Source of the DNA: Anthoceros angustus
Lineage: Eukaryota > Streptophyta > Anthocerotopsida > Anthocerotales > Anthocerotaceae
Reading direction: 5' to 3'
Assembly (NCBI GenBank): GCA_010909165.1
Contig: MU008158.1
Span: forward strand, 2,877,478 to 2,941,477
DNA: 64,000 nt
Part shown: piece by piece, positions 47,905-59,757 of the stretch
Layout of the letters: every line of letters starts with the position of its first letter
Numbering within the stretch: position 1 is the first letter of the stretch
The notes under the pieces: generated by a model
Told to the model about the DNA's origin: nothing
The model's database searches: none
The model's input: only the letters and a program-made list of their open reading frames with translations
Translations under genes and position numbers: made by a program

Positions 47905-48105
47905 GAGGGTCTGTGGCCCAGGATGTGTGGCCCAGGAGGGTCTGTGTGGCCCAGGAGGGTCTGTGTGGCCCAAGGAGGGTCTGTGGCCCAAGGAGGGTCT
48001 GTGGCCCGAGGAGGGTGTGTGGCCCAAGGAGGTCTGTGGTGAGGTCTGAGAAGGAGGGTCTGTGTGGCCCAAGAGAGGTCTGTGGTGCCTAAGAGAGGAG
48101 GATCT
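47905..48105. repeat. LTR minisatellite (GGTCTGTGGCCCA-type)
   Basis: Imperfect units of about 19-22 bases built on AGGAGGGTCTGTGGCCCA. The corresponding arrays in the right LTR are at about 51655-51865, 52130-52315 and 52585-52795. Minus frames across them give Gly-Pro-Gln-Thr-rich peptides that are not credible proteins. Confidence 0.85.
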
Positions 48106-48661
48106 GTGGGAACATCTGTGCGCGGTGGTGTATGAGGTCCTAGAAGAAAGGGGTGAGTGAGTCGTTGTGTGAAGAGGAGTCTAGGAAGTGGTGAGCGCGA
48201 AATGGAACGCGAACGCGAGGAAGGTTGGGAATAAATTGTGGGGTCGAGGAAATTACGGAGTGAGGTGCCGCGGCGTGCCATGGTGTGCATCCACCGTGAG
48301 CTCGTGTGAATCCACATGAGTGTGACTTGGTGTACATGTGAATCATGTGCATAGGACCATAGCCCTTAACGGCGCGGTGGGAACCGGCGCCGCATCATGG
48401 GCGCGGTGGTGGGTCCCACCACGGTGGTCGAACTTACCACGGTGGCGAATCCACCACGGTGGCGGAATCCACCACACGGTGGTCGAACTTACTACTGAAG
48501 TTGATTATGGCCGGTAGGAACTGATTGTAGGAGGACTAGAATCCATAGTTTTAGAACATCTTGACACAAAACCATTCCCTTGGGATCGAATCCTAGGACT
48601 ATAACGACATAGAGGGTAAATGTGGCCTCTTTGCCTTCGGATGCAAAACCATTCCACATTT

Positions 48662-48680
48662 TGGCGCGGGAATGAAACTG
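48662..48680 (+). other. Candidate tRNA primer-binding site
   Basis: TGGCGCGGGAATGAAACTG begins three bases after the left LTR end. The leading TGG would pair with a tRNA CCA 3' end. I could not assign the tRNA. Confidence 0.5.
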
Positions 48681-49193
48681 TCAGATTATAGGAAAGACTA
48701 ACCATAGCTTAGGTGTCTAGTCTTTGAGTGTATTTAGTTTGGTAGATGGATGCCACGAGTTGAGTCGGAGGATTGAGTCAAGTCGGAAGAGAAGCCTGCC
48801 GGCGACAGCCAAAGGAAGGTTGAAAAGGGTTGCGATCGGGAGTTGAGGAGGACCCAATTGGAGGACGACTTGCTGGAAGGAAGGGAGTAAGGAATCACCG
48901 GATTGGGGTCCGATCTTGTTGGAGCAAGATCCCCAATCTCGGTCTTGGACGAGGTACCACGGCCGAGGAACCTTGGTCCAAACTTGTCTTCGACCTCTTC
49001 CGTGTGTGCATCGCTCAATCAATCAGATGGACAAGGTCAATCAACGCATGGACCGTTCTTGAATCAACCACTACAATCGCCACGATACATGTCCACCACT
49101 GCGCGGTGGTGGTCACCACCAAGCAACCTTACCTGTATGGAGAGGGAAAGGGTATGAGGATCCCATGAATTTGTTGAGCGCTTTTGAGCCGAC

Positions 49194-49765
49194 ATTTGCA
49201 AACCAGAATCGGGTGATGCACATTCACTTTCTATGGAGTTCTTCGGTCCAAAGAAAGTGGTACGCGAGTACCTCAAGTCACCCACACCCCAACCACCTTT
49301 GAAGAATTGAAGAATGCCTTCGTGAGAGGTTTAGGGGATTGACATGGAGGGCTACGTGTTGTCCAAGCTTGAGAGGTTACAAAGAGAGAGGAAGGAAACC
49401 TTGCAAGCGTATGTTGAGAGGTTTCACCACGTGATCGTAGTGGTCCTCATTCGAGAGCCGCAGTAACACGGTGGTTCGCTAAAGGCCCGGGTTCTAAGAT
49501 GGGGAGACACGTAAGGTGGCGGAGAAGAATTTGGGCAAGGCTATCAAGGCGGCGCTAAATTACGAGGAATCTAACTCAGGAGATGAAGAAGGCTAAGAAG
49601 AAGTCCAAAACGGGAAAAGAAAGGGATTCCTCATCGCCCCTGGAGAAAGTTCCTCAGAGAGGAAAGCTCCTCAAGATTCCCAGGATTCCATGGAGGAAGA
49701 AACGAGTGACTTGGAGGAAGATTCACGATGGGGAGCGCACGAGGAAAAGAAGAAATCAAGGGTGA
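49194..49765 (+). pseudogene. Broken gag-like region of the LTR element
   Basis: Between the LTRs, plus frames read TFEELKNAFVRG-like sequence, then MEGYVLSKLERLQRERKETL and QAYVERFHHV, a pattern typical of retrotransposon gag. A Lys/Arg/Glu-rich tail follows to about 50030. At least two frame changes interrupt it. No protease, reverse transcriptase or integrase follows before the right LTR. Confidence 0.6.
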
Positions 49766-50280
49766 AGTGGAAGGAAGAAGAGCTGCATGGGGAACAAAGA
49801 GTCATGAGGGCGAAACAAGAGGCGTTGTATGCAAAAAGATGCGGAGCAAGCAAGGAGGGAGGCCGAGGCGGCAACCAAGAAAGTGGAACAACACAGTGGA
49901 GGCGAGAGGGCCAAACCCAATTCAAGAGGGGAAGGGAGACGAGATGGCCTCGAATGAGAAGGGAGAAAGAGCTTCACAAAATCGACGATCCGAAATTTGT
50001 GAGTATCCGGCACCGCCAAATTCCTCAAAACCTCTAAGGTACAAAGAATAAAGCGTCTCCATTACTCGCGACCGTTAAGACACAAGACCAAGTTATATCG
50101 AATGGGACCGGACGGTAACAACGGTTATGGGTGACGATCGAAAGGTGGATGGGTCCGCTCGTGGTCCCGGAGGTTTTCCACAATGGTTCCATCCACCGCA
50201 GATTTGAATGAGTCGCTTTGCCAACCGTAGTTGGTTGGCGAGTTGAAAAGTATTATCAATAAGTTGGCGAGGACGCCAAC

Positions 50281-50296
50281 AAATGAGAAGGGAGTA
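50281..50296 (+). other. Candidate polypurine tract
   Basis: AAATGAGAAGGGAGTA directly precedes the right LTR start TGTGGAAG, the position expected for the plus-strand priming site of an LTR retrotransposon. Confidence 0.55.
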
Positions 50297-53200
50297 TGTG
50301 GAAGACCACATGTACACTAACCTCCCCGACTTGGTTTGAATGTTTTTTTGTTTTTCTTATGTTTTGTGTGATGGAGTGCTTAGGAAATGTCCGAGGCAAG
50401 GCCTTTTATACTAAAATGGTCCTTGGCCCATGACAATATTACTTTTACAAATAATTAGTCCTTGGGCCTCGAACTGTGAATATCGGTGCTAGAAGGTCCT
50501 TGGACCTTGGGATTTTAGGAATAAAATTGTCTATATAAGGTGGGGATCCTTCATTCAAAGAACAGGGGCCTGTGAACAAGTGGAGACTGCACCTCCGGAG
50601 AAGTTCGGGAAGCTAGCGGAGAGGTATAAGCGGAGAGAGGTGAGGCTAGGGCCGTGGTCAAGAGAGGCAACCAAGAAGGGTAGAGCAACAGCCACCGCAG
50701 TTGGTAAACACACCTTGGGGAAGCCACCACGGTGGAGCCACCACCGTCATGGCAGCCACCACGGTGGTGGAGCCGCCATCGTCATGAAGGAAGAAGGACC
50801 CAAGGTGGGGAAGCCACCGTCGAGGAGGGGTCTGTGGCTGAGGAGGATGCAACCCCTCAGTTCCGTGAAGCAACCACTGGATTGTCCACGGAGCCGGGCA
50901 TACCCTTCACAGTTGTGCTCGAGGAAATGAGCAAGGCGGAGGCTAGAGCATGGATGGAGGAACGACTGCTTGCCCAAAGATGAGGAGCGAGGAACACCCA
51001 TGGGCGCAGGGGCGAGACCCCTAGGAGGAGTGAAGGGACCCTGGATAGCGGGAGTGAGGTGGAGATATTAAGGGAGGATCTTCGGATCGAGGCGTGGTAG
51101 GAGAGCGGGGAACACCCATGGGCCGCAGGCTAGGCGCCACAGTGAGGCGGCGCGCTGATTTTAGAGGGAGCGCATCATAGGTCGAGGCTTTCACTTGGAT
51201 TAGAGGATAAGGTGCTAGGAAGCTTGTGAATTTGTAGATACCGAATTGGTAGGCGCGCTGGTAGGTTAGCCATCTTTAAACACCGGAGGTAGGTTAGCCA
51301 TCTTTAGACACCGGAAAGTGAGCTATGGCGCTGCCGATGTATAAGAGACCCTTGAGTGTCTCTCTTGAGACAATTTGTGTGAGCTCCGTGTGTCGAATTT
51401 GTGCGCGTGGTTGGTTGGAGACATCCGATCGATGATGGGCTGATTCGGTGTCGTCCTCTCACAAGAGGGCCGGGAGATCCTGGATGGTCGAGAGCCGAGT
51501 GACCAAGCTCCGGGGTGACTAGTGGTGAAGGGTGCTCAATGCATGCTAGGAGAGGGAAATTCCGTTGGGGACCGGGTGAGATCGCGGGTGTCGAATCGCC
51601 TGGAGCCGACCATTGTTTTCCTTTCCCAACCACTGCCTAACCATTGTGTCTAATCCCAAGGAGGGGTCTGTGTGTGGCCCAGGAGGGGTCTGTGGCCCAG
51701 GAGGGGTCTGTGGCTGAGGAGGTCTGTGGCCCAGGAGGGGTCTGTGGCTGAGGAGGGGTCTGTGGCCCAAGGAGGGGTCTGTGGCTGAGGAGGGGTCTGT
51801 GGCCCAAGGAGGGGTCTGTGGCCCAAGAGAGGTCTGTGGCCCAAGAGAGGAGGATCTGTGGGAACATCTTGTGCGCGTGGTTGGTTGGAGACATCCGATC
51901 GATGATGGGCTGATTCGGTGTCGTCCTCTCACAAGAGGGCCGGGAGATCCTGGATGGTCGAGAGCCGAGTGACCAAGCTCCGGGGTGACTAGTGGTGAAG
52001 GGTGCTCAATGCATGCTAGGAGAGGGAAATTCCGTTGGGGACCGGGTGAGATCGCGGGTGTCGAATCGCCTGGAGCCGACCATTGTTTTCCTTTCCCAAC
52101 CACTGCCTAACCGATTGTGTCTAATCCCAAGGAGGGGTCTGTGTGTGGCCCAGGAGGGGTCTGTGGCCCAGGAGGGGTCTGTGTGGCCCAAGGAGGGGTC
52201 TGTGGCTGAGGAGGGGTCTGTGGCCCAAGGAGGGGTCTGTGGCTGAGGAGGGGTCTGTGGCCCAAGGAGGGGTCTGTGGCCCAAGAGAGGTCTGTGGCCC
52301 AAGAGAGGAGGATCTGTGGGAACATCTTGTGCGCGTGGTTGGTTGGAGACATCCGATCGATGATGGGCTGATTCGGTGTCGTCCTCGTCACAAGAGGGCC
52401 GGGAGATCCTGGATGGTCGAGGAGTGACCAAGCTCCGGGGTGACTAGTGGTGAAGGGTGCTCAATGCATGCAGGAGAGGGAAATTCCGTTGGGGACCGGG
52501 GTGAGATCGCGGGTGTCGAATCGCCTGTGGAGCCGACCATGTTTTCCTTTCCCAACCACTGCCTAACCAGTTGTGTCTAATCCCAAGGAGGTCTGTGGCC
52601 CAGGAGGGTGTGTGGCCCAAGGAGGTCTGTGGCCCAGGAGGGGTCTGTGTGGCCCAGGAGGGGTCTGTGTGGCCCAAGGAGGGGTCTGTGGCCCAGGAGG
52701 GGTCTGTGTGAGGAGGTCTGTGTGGCCCAAGGAGGTCTGTGGCTGAGGAGGTCTGTGGCCCAAGAGAGGTCTGTGGCTGAGGAGGTCTGTGGGAACATCT
52801 TGTGCGCGGTGGTGTATGAGGTCTTAGAAGAAAGGGGTGAGTGAGTCGTTGTGTGAAGAGGAGTCTAGGAAGTGGTGAGCGCGAGAGTCTGGAAATGCGG
52901 AACGCTGAGGAAGGTTGGGAATAAATTGTGGGGTCAGAGGAAATCAGCGATGGAGTGAGGTGCCGCGGCGTGCGTGGCCATGGTGTGCATCCATCAGTGA
53001 GCTCTGGGTGTGAATCCACATGAGTGTGACTTGGTGTACATGTGAATCTGTGTGCATAGGACCATAGCCCTTAACGAGCGTAGCAGGGGAACCGGGCGCC
53101 AAATAGTCGATCGCGGCGTGTGCCACCACGAGGCGGCCGGGTGGGTCCCACCACGGCGGTGGCGGAATCCACCACGGTGGTGAATCCACCACGGCGGTGG

Positions 53201-53394
53201 CGGAATCCACCACGGTGGTCGAACTTACTACCAGTAGTTGATTATGGCGGTAGGAACCGATTGTAGGAGGACTAGAATCCATAGTTTTAGAACATCTTGA
53301 CACAAAACCATTCCCTTGGGATCGAATCCTAGGACTATAACGACATAGAGGGTAAATGTGGCCTCTTTGCGTCTTGGATGCAAACCATTCCACA
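50297..53394 (+). repeat. Right LTR (about 3.1 kb, internally triplicated)
   Basis: About 1 kb longer than the left LTR because a unit of about 460-470 bases is present three times, at 51401-51870, 51871-52328 and 52329-52799. Each unit joins a unique part (from GTGCGCGTGGTTGGTTGG) to a minisatellite part. The internal junctions share TTGTGCGCG with both flanks. Confidence 0.85.
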
Positions 53395-53890
53395 CTTTTC
53401 CCGCCCACACATAAGCTAGATGAAAATACACATCTTCCATGGCGAGAATGAATCTATACCATCCGAGAAAGGGAAGGTGGGGTCATTTGTCGTCATGAAG
53501 GAAGACACAGGCAAGCGCTCGTAATCAAGCAACTCCTTAAATGCTTTATCGCCGGCGTGTTTTGCCATTGTCCGGCTAATGTGGCAAATGCAAATTTGAG
53601 CATATTCTAAGGTATATGCTAGTTATGCCACAGCTAAAATAGTGTTCGGTGGCATAACGATGGGCACCTAGAGTGATTCAGCATCCACCGACTAGCAGCT
53701 GTACACAGCCGCCGTTTCCTACCAGCCGCAAAGTGGGCACCTCGACTTCATTGCCAGCATTTAGTGCGAAGGCTTATTTCGGCACGGAAGCCCGCGAATT
53801 GTATCGAGTCTTGCGCATCCACTTCTCATCCACCTTGCGCATCCCCTCCTCCTCCCCGCTGGACGTCACGCGCCCCTCCGTGTGAGAGCA
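53395..53890. other. Region between LTR element and transposase-like ORFs
   Basis: About 500 bases with no supported gene. The right part is pyrimidine-rich and precedes the ATG at 53891, so it may be the leader of the transposase-like gene. Confidence 0.4.
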
Positions 53891-54461
53891 ATGGCCAACG
53901 ACAGCAGCGACGGCGAAGGCGTGTTCGATTTTGCAAATTTCAGGCCGGCGGGTCAGATGCATGTCATTCCCGAACCGGGTGGCCATGAGTCTGACGACTC
54001 AATTGTTGATCTCGGGACGGATGCACGCGTCGTAGTTTTAGAGGATGATTCACGGCTATGGCGGCGCGTCGGCGGGCATAGTCCTTGAAGAGACACGGTG
54101 GCAGACTTCAGCGGTGGAAGCGATGGCGATGTGCGTGTTCCGGATATGGAGGGGGAACGGAGGATATGGTTGCCCGATGGGGACCTTTTTGCGATCCGGA
54201 GTGCGATGCGGGCGGAGAGGATCGCACAAGAGGAGCTCGTGCGAGCGTTTAACCGGATGTCCGGTGCTCGACGCAGACGCCGCGACGCAGGCGACCGTGT
54301 GCCACCACGAGGCGGCACGGCACCATCCATCCGGACTTCTTGGATCACCGGTGGCGGCGCATCGCGAAGATGTACCTGTTGGCGCATTTGGGAAACCGGA
54401 TAACACCGGACGCCGGCGACAAGGTCGGCCTCCGGCGGATCTTTGTGGGCGGTCCTGTGAA

Positions 54462-55786
54462 TACTATCGAGAATGTGCTACACCGGGAACACCGGGCAAG
54501 ACTACGATGTGGAGAGTGTTGCGAGTCTCCGGACTTTGGTGAGAAGATCCACATTGTTGATTTTGGGCTTGGCTTGGAAACAATATCGCACGCGGGTGAT
54601 GGCGGAGTTGCAATCTTGGGAGTCGTCAAGAGCTAATGTGGTCCGTGGTCCCGGATCTTTGTTTGGTGATTGTGATGCCATCCGGTTGGAGTTGCACGAG
54701 ATGATGCCTCGCGCACATCCGCCAAAGGTGAGGATTTGCGTGCAACAGCATAGCGTTGCCAGCGTAAAGTACCTCCGGCGAGCTAGAATGGATTTGGTCT
54801 TAGAGAAGCATTGTTCGGGGCCAAGTTGTGCGCGATTTAAAGCGGCATTGTTGTGACAAAAATGTTTAGGCGTGTTGGCCATTCAAATTGAAGGTGATTC
54901 GTGTAGCATTCTTCCGCATGACAAAAGGAGGCGGGAACAGCATTTGCAAGACCATCTGGATCGATCGAAGGCGAAGAGGAGTTGTTGCCCATAGTATGGA
55001 TAAACCGGATTCCACATGGGAAGAAAGCGGTGTGTGTGAGGGCTTTCATCGGGTTTTCGCATTGGGTCACTAAGATACAAGAATGCGCAAACCGGGTAGT
55101 GAAAAATGTTAGATGGACCGTAGGCTACGGTCTCGCAAAGCAGCCAACGCCATATGGATTACACGTCATGTGGATGGGCGTTTTCTTCAAAGGTCATGGA
55201 AGAGCGAATCGGAAGTCTTCAACTTGCCGACTCGTACGAAGAGGAGATCTTCATTGAGTATGCCGGTGAGCAGATCGATGTGCTCCACGTTTATTCTGAC
55301 TACTTTTGCAAGCTTTGGATGAAGTATTTCCGTTAAAATACCACGCAGTGCAAGTTCGATCATCATGCGATGACCTAAAGAGGAAAATAAAAAGGCGGTC
55401 GGACCACGTACAAGGTGAGATGGCGGTCCTTATTCCAGCGGTCACCGGATGTCCCGCCGAACTTTGGCGCAACCCCATGGCCTCATACCCTTTTCTTGCG
55501 AATGAAGGCGGGGCTTGAAACAAACCGTGTGCACATTGTCGACGCCTTATTGTTGCGTGCGGACAAGAATGTGGAGCTCGAGACTCCACAGAGAACAACG
55601 AAGGCGAAAATGGCGCGCACCGCACAAGTGCTTGGGCGGCTAAGTTCATTGGTATTGCCATAGATGGTATGGACCAAAAAAGCAGAGTTGCCCCATTACC
55701 GCAGATTGCCAAAAGGCGGTTGATTCCGGAGCCCTTGTCGGGCTTCACGTTCTAGGTGTCTGGTGTTCAACTACTTGGTGCGCAGT
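54462..55786 (+). pseudogene. Broken DUF7869-like copy 1
   Basis: Contains pieces matching the later copy: HIVDFGLGLETISHAGDGGV, a segment reading NVRWTVGYGLAKQPTPYGLH, and a start of the catalytic-like part. It stops at the junction near 55786 before the DNT..KN motif. Several frame changes occur. Confidence 0.65.
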
Positions 55787-56988
55787 GTGTGTGAGGGCTT
55801 TCATCGGGTTTTACGCATTGGGTCACTAAGATACAAGAATGCGCAAACCGGGTAGTGAAAAATGTTAGATGGACCGAGGCTACGGTCTCGCAGCAGCCAA
55901 CGCCATATGGATTACACGTCATGTGGATGGGCGTTTTCTTCAAAGGTCATGCGGAAAGGCGCGAATCGGGAAGTCTTCAACTTGCCGACTCGTACGAAGA
56001 GGAGATCTTCATTGAGTATGCCAGCGGCAGCGGATCGATGTGCTCCACGTTTATTCTGACTACTTTTGCAAGCTTTGGATGAAGTATTTCGGTTAAAATA
56101 CCAGTGCAGGTTTTCGATCTGTCGATGCGATGACCTAAAGAGGAAAATAAAAAGGCGGTCGGACCACGTACAAGGTGAGATGGCGGTCCTTATTCCAGTG
56201 TCGGATGTCCGAACTTTGGCGCAACCCCATGGCCTCATACCCTTTTCTTGCGAATGAAGGCGGGGCTTGAAACAAACCGTGTGCACATTCGACGCCTTAT
56301 TGTTGCGTGCGGACAAGAATGTGGAGCTCGACTCCAGAGAACAACAAGGAGCGAAATGGCGCGGCACACAAGTGCTTGGGCGGCTAAGTTCATTGGTATT
56401 GCCATAGATGGTATGGACCAAAAAACAGAGTTGCCCCATTACCGCAGATTGCCAAAGACGGTTGATTCCGGAGCCCTTGTCGGGCTTCACGTTCTAGGTG
56501 TCTGGTGTTCAACTACTTGGTGCGCACAGTGTATTTGAGTTTCCGAATGTGAGAAATGATCCAAGAGGCTGTCGTGATTGATGTTATCAATACAGGAGGC
56601 CGCTCCCCTATTCTATACTTGCGGATGGACAACACTGCTCAAAACAAGAATCGGAGGTATTGGCATATCTCCATGCTTGTGGCGAAAGGTATCTTCAAAA
56701 ATCAAGGTGGGGTTTCTTCTTGTTGGCCATACCCACGATCGATTGACCAAATGTTTTCGAGGTTCTCGGTTGTGCTAGGGTTGAAGGATGCTTTCACATT
56801 GCCGAAATGATAGGGTTCTTTGGAGCGGGCGTACACCCCATCACCGCAGATTCACATCTTGAAGGAGGTGCCGGACTTCAAGACCTATCTATGGCCGAAG
56901 GGGATCGTCGCAACGTATGACTTGCATAATCACGATTTTCAACACCCGGACGCCGCGACAAGGTCGGCCACATGCCGTGGTCCCAGAA
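55787..56988 (+). pseudogene. Broken DUF7869-like copy 2
   Basis: Begins within the segment VCVRAFHRVL-like, repeats the NVRWT region, then continues further than copy 1 through a damaged LRMDNTAQNKNRR-like motif to HILKEVPDFKTYLWPKG. It then fuses at AACACC (near 56943) back to an upstream part of the element. Confidence 0.65.
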
Positions 56989-59660
56989 TACTATCGAGAA
57001 TGTGCTACACCAGCAGAACACCGGGCAAGACTACGTGGAGAGTGTTGCGAGTCTCCGGACTTTGGTGAGAAGATCCACGATTGTTGATTTTGGGCTTGGC
57101 TTGGAAACAATATCGCACGCGGGTGATGGCGGAGTTGCACCGGGAGTCGCCCAAGAGCTAATGTGGTCCGTGGTCCCGGATCTTTGTTTGGTGATTGTGA
57201 TGCCATCCGGTTGGAGTTGCTCGAGATGATGCCTCGCGCACATCCGCCAAAGGTGAGGATTTGCGAACGAGCCGCACGACGTTAAGCGTAAAGTACCTCG
57301 GCGAGCTAGAATGGATTTGGTCTTAGAGAAGCATTGTTCGGGGCCAAGTTGTGCGCCGATTTAAAGCGGCATTGTTGTGACAAAAAATGTTTAGAGCGTG
57401 TTGGCCATTCCAAATTGAAGGTGATTCGTGTAGCATTCTTCCGCATGACAAAAGGAGAGCAGGAACAGCATTTGCAAGACCATCTGGATCTGATCGAAGA
57501 CGAAGAGGAGTTGTTGCCCATAGTATGGATAAACCGGATTCCACATGGGAAGAAACAGGTGTGTGTGAGGGCTTTCTGTCGGGTTTTCTGCATTGGGTCA
57601 CTAAGATACAAGAATGCGCAAACCAGGGTAGTGAAAAATGTTAGATGGACCGTAGGCTACGGTCTCGCAAAGCAGCCAACGCCATATGGATTACACGCTG
57701 TCATGTGGATGGACGTTTTCTTCAAAGGCTGTGCGGAAAGACTGCCGAATCGGGAAGTCTTCAACTTGCCAGACTCGTACACGAAAGAGGAGATCTTCAT
57801 TGAGTATGCCAGGCAGCAGAACAGATCACTTTGCTCCCACGTTTGTTACAGCTACTTTTGCAAGCTTTGGATGAAGTATTTCCGGGGCGTTAAAATACCA
57901 CGGCAAGTTTCATCTGCGGCATCGCGATGACCTAAAGAGGAAAATAAAAGACGGTGGTCGGACACGACAAGGTGAGATGGCGGTCCTTATTCCAGCGGTC
58001 ACCGGATGTCCGCCGAACTTTGGCGCAACCCCATGGCCTCATACCCTTTTCTTGCGAATGAAGGCGGGGCTTGAAACAAAACTGTGCACATTGTCGACGC
58101 CTTATTGTTGCGTGCAGACAAGAATGTGGAGCTCGACTCCACAGAGAACAACAATGTATGAGCGCAAATGGCCGGCTGCGGCTAAGTTCATTGGTATTGC
58201 CATAGATGGTATGGACCAAAAAAAAACAGAGTTGCCCCATTACCGCAGATTGCCAAAGACGGTTGATTCCGGAGCCCTTGTCGGGCTTCACGTTCTAGGT
58301 GTGCTGGTGTTCAACTACTTGGTGCGCACCAGAGTGTATTTGAGTTTCCCGAATGTGAGAAATGATCCGAATGGAACTGGAGCCGTGATTCAGCATGTTA
58401 TCAATACCTGGGAGGGGCCGCTCCCCCCTATTCTATACTTGCAGATGGACAACACAGCTGCTCAAAACAAGAATCAGGAGGTACTGGCATATCTGTCCAT
58501 GCTTGTGGCGAAAGGTATCTTCAAAAAAATCAAGGTGGGGTTTCTTCTTGTTGGCCATACCCACGATCAGATTGACCAAATGTTTTCGAGGTTCTCGGTT
58601 GTGCTAGGGTTGAAGGATGCTTTCACATTGCCGAAATGATAGGGTTGCTGGAGCGGGCGTACACCCCATCACCGCAGATTCACATACTGAAGGAGGTGCC
58701 AGACTTCAAGACCTATCTATGGCCGAAAGGGGGATCGTCTGCAACGTATGACTTGCATAATCACAGTTTTCAACACCAGTTCAAAATAACAAGGGAGAAG
58801 CTGCTATCAGGAGAGGACGTGACTGTGCTAAGATGCAAGGAGTTTTCAAGTTCTGATCACTGGTCACCGGAGGGTGGTGTGCAGCTATTACGTTCAGGGG
58901 TGCCACCACGGGTGATTGTGGCAGCTCCATTGTTGCCGTTGGTCCCATCACACGCCCAAGGTAAAGGAAAGGGACATGCAAAACGGAAGGATGCCCCTGA
59001 TGTCCGTGTCAATGACGATAGTCTCCAAGGCAGTGGCGCTAGTGGCAGTGTAGTGGCGGGAGTCCATGAAGTAAAAGCGGGCCTAGAACGCACCAGGCGA
59101 CATATGAATGTGGAGCAACTATCATGGTGGGATACGTTCTGGGATGAACAGGTAGCAATAGCCGAGAGACTTGCAGCTGGCATTCCATTCCGTTGGAGAG
59201 AATGGTCTTGGTACACTCGCGATGAAGAAAAGCGAGGTACCACACAGACCCTCCAGACTCAACTTTGGTTGATCCTGCAATGGCGACGGATTTTTGGACA
59301 TGGTGGAGGTGTACAGGGCACATCAAGTGCGGAGGGAGGGCAAGGCGAGGCTCAGTCGAGGTTGTGTGAAGGAGATTGAGGAGGGAATGATGGTTGCTGT
59401 CAAGGCGGGATGATCCAGAGGCGACCATTCGGCTCGCAAAAGTGGTGGAGGTGGACCATGATCGGGTCCCTTTCATGATAGTTCATTGGTGGCGGACAGA
59501 GAACAATGATGCATTCGAGGGAAGGTACATGGAGGAGTTTGTGATACAGCGCCCACGGTCGAGGGAAAAAGTGCGGCGATCAAAGAATGGAGGCAGGGCG
59601 TCGGAGAAGCATTTGCAAAGCCTCAACTTCCGAGACAATGTGCTGGCCTATGATTTGTGA
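56989..59660 (+). pseudogene. DUF7869-like putative transposase, most complete copy
   Basis: Readable in four pieces with small frame changes. 57334-57930: HLQDHLDLIEDEEELLPIVW, then VCVRAFCRVFCIGSLRYKNA and NVRWTVGYGLAKQPTPYGLH. 57977-58639: KFIGIAIDGMDQKKTELPHY, PPILYLQMDNTAAQNKNQEV and KVGFLLVGHTHDQIDQMFSR, where D, the N/KN pair and GHTHDQID are the likely active-site and family motifs. 58636-59379: HILKEVPDFKTYLWPKGGSS and a Gly/Lys-rich linker. 59394-59660: a small terminal domain (RLAKVVEVDHDRVPFMIVHW to LNFRDNVLAYDL). The 1-base overlap at 58636 shows the break is minor, so this may be an active gene with sequence errors. DUF7869 proteins are widespread in animals, algae and fungi-like lineages and are thought to be transposon-derived; the reaction is not established. 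Confidence 0.68.
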
Positions 59661-59757
59661 CAAGGAACAAGGCGTTGCGAGGGCGACAATGAAGGATAAA
59701 GACCAAAGTCTTTGAGTTGCGTCGAGCCGGTGATGAACCGGCGAGACTTCCGCCGGT

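Larger units (their letters stand above)
46559..48658 (+). repeat. Left LTR (about 2.1 kb)
   Basis: Homologous to 50297-53394 over its whole length. It has one copy of the roughly 460-base internal unit that the right LTR carries three times. It contains palindromic CCACCACGGTGGTGG clusters near both ends and a GGTCTGTGGCCCA minisatellite at about 47905-48105. A short (TATATAAGG) promoter-like site lies at 46795. Confidence 0.85.
46559..53394 (+). mobile_element. Non-autonomous LTR retrotransposon with very long LTRs
   Basis: Two direct repeats, 46559-48658 and 50297-53394, flank a 1.6 kb internal region. The right LTR starts TGTGGAAG and ends TTCCACA, so its ends are short inverted repeats with canonical TG...CA. 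The left LTR start reads TTTGGAAG. A primer-binding-like site follows the left LTR and a purine run precedes the right LTR. The internal part encodes only gag-like sequence and no reverse transcriptase or integrase, so movement would need another element's enzymes. No clean target duplication is visible (CTCTT on the left, CTTTT on the right). Assignment to Ty3/gypsy is a guess. Confidence 0.82.
53891..59660 (+). mobile_element. DUF7869-like putative transposon, nested duplicated
   Basis: An element with a transposase-like protein of the DUF7869 type. Its start (MANDSSDGEGVFDFANFRPA at 53891) occurs once. The middle occurs up to three times because of nested direct duplications. The full set of downstream domains is present only in the last copy. 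The segment near 54460 recurs at 56989, and the segment near 55030 recurs at 55787. I did not find terminal inverted repeats or target duplications, so element boundaries are only the limits of recognisable sequence. Confidence 0.6.

Noticed and set aside
47905-48105. CRISPR-like array
   Set aside because: The units are contiguous and variable with no regular spacers, in a eukaryotic LTR.
51637-52391. Pro/Gln-rich minus-strand proteins across the LTR minisatellites
   Set aside because: Their repeats follow directly from the GGTCTGTGGCCCA units and no conserved domain is present.
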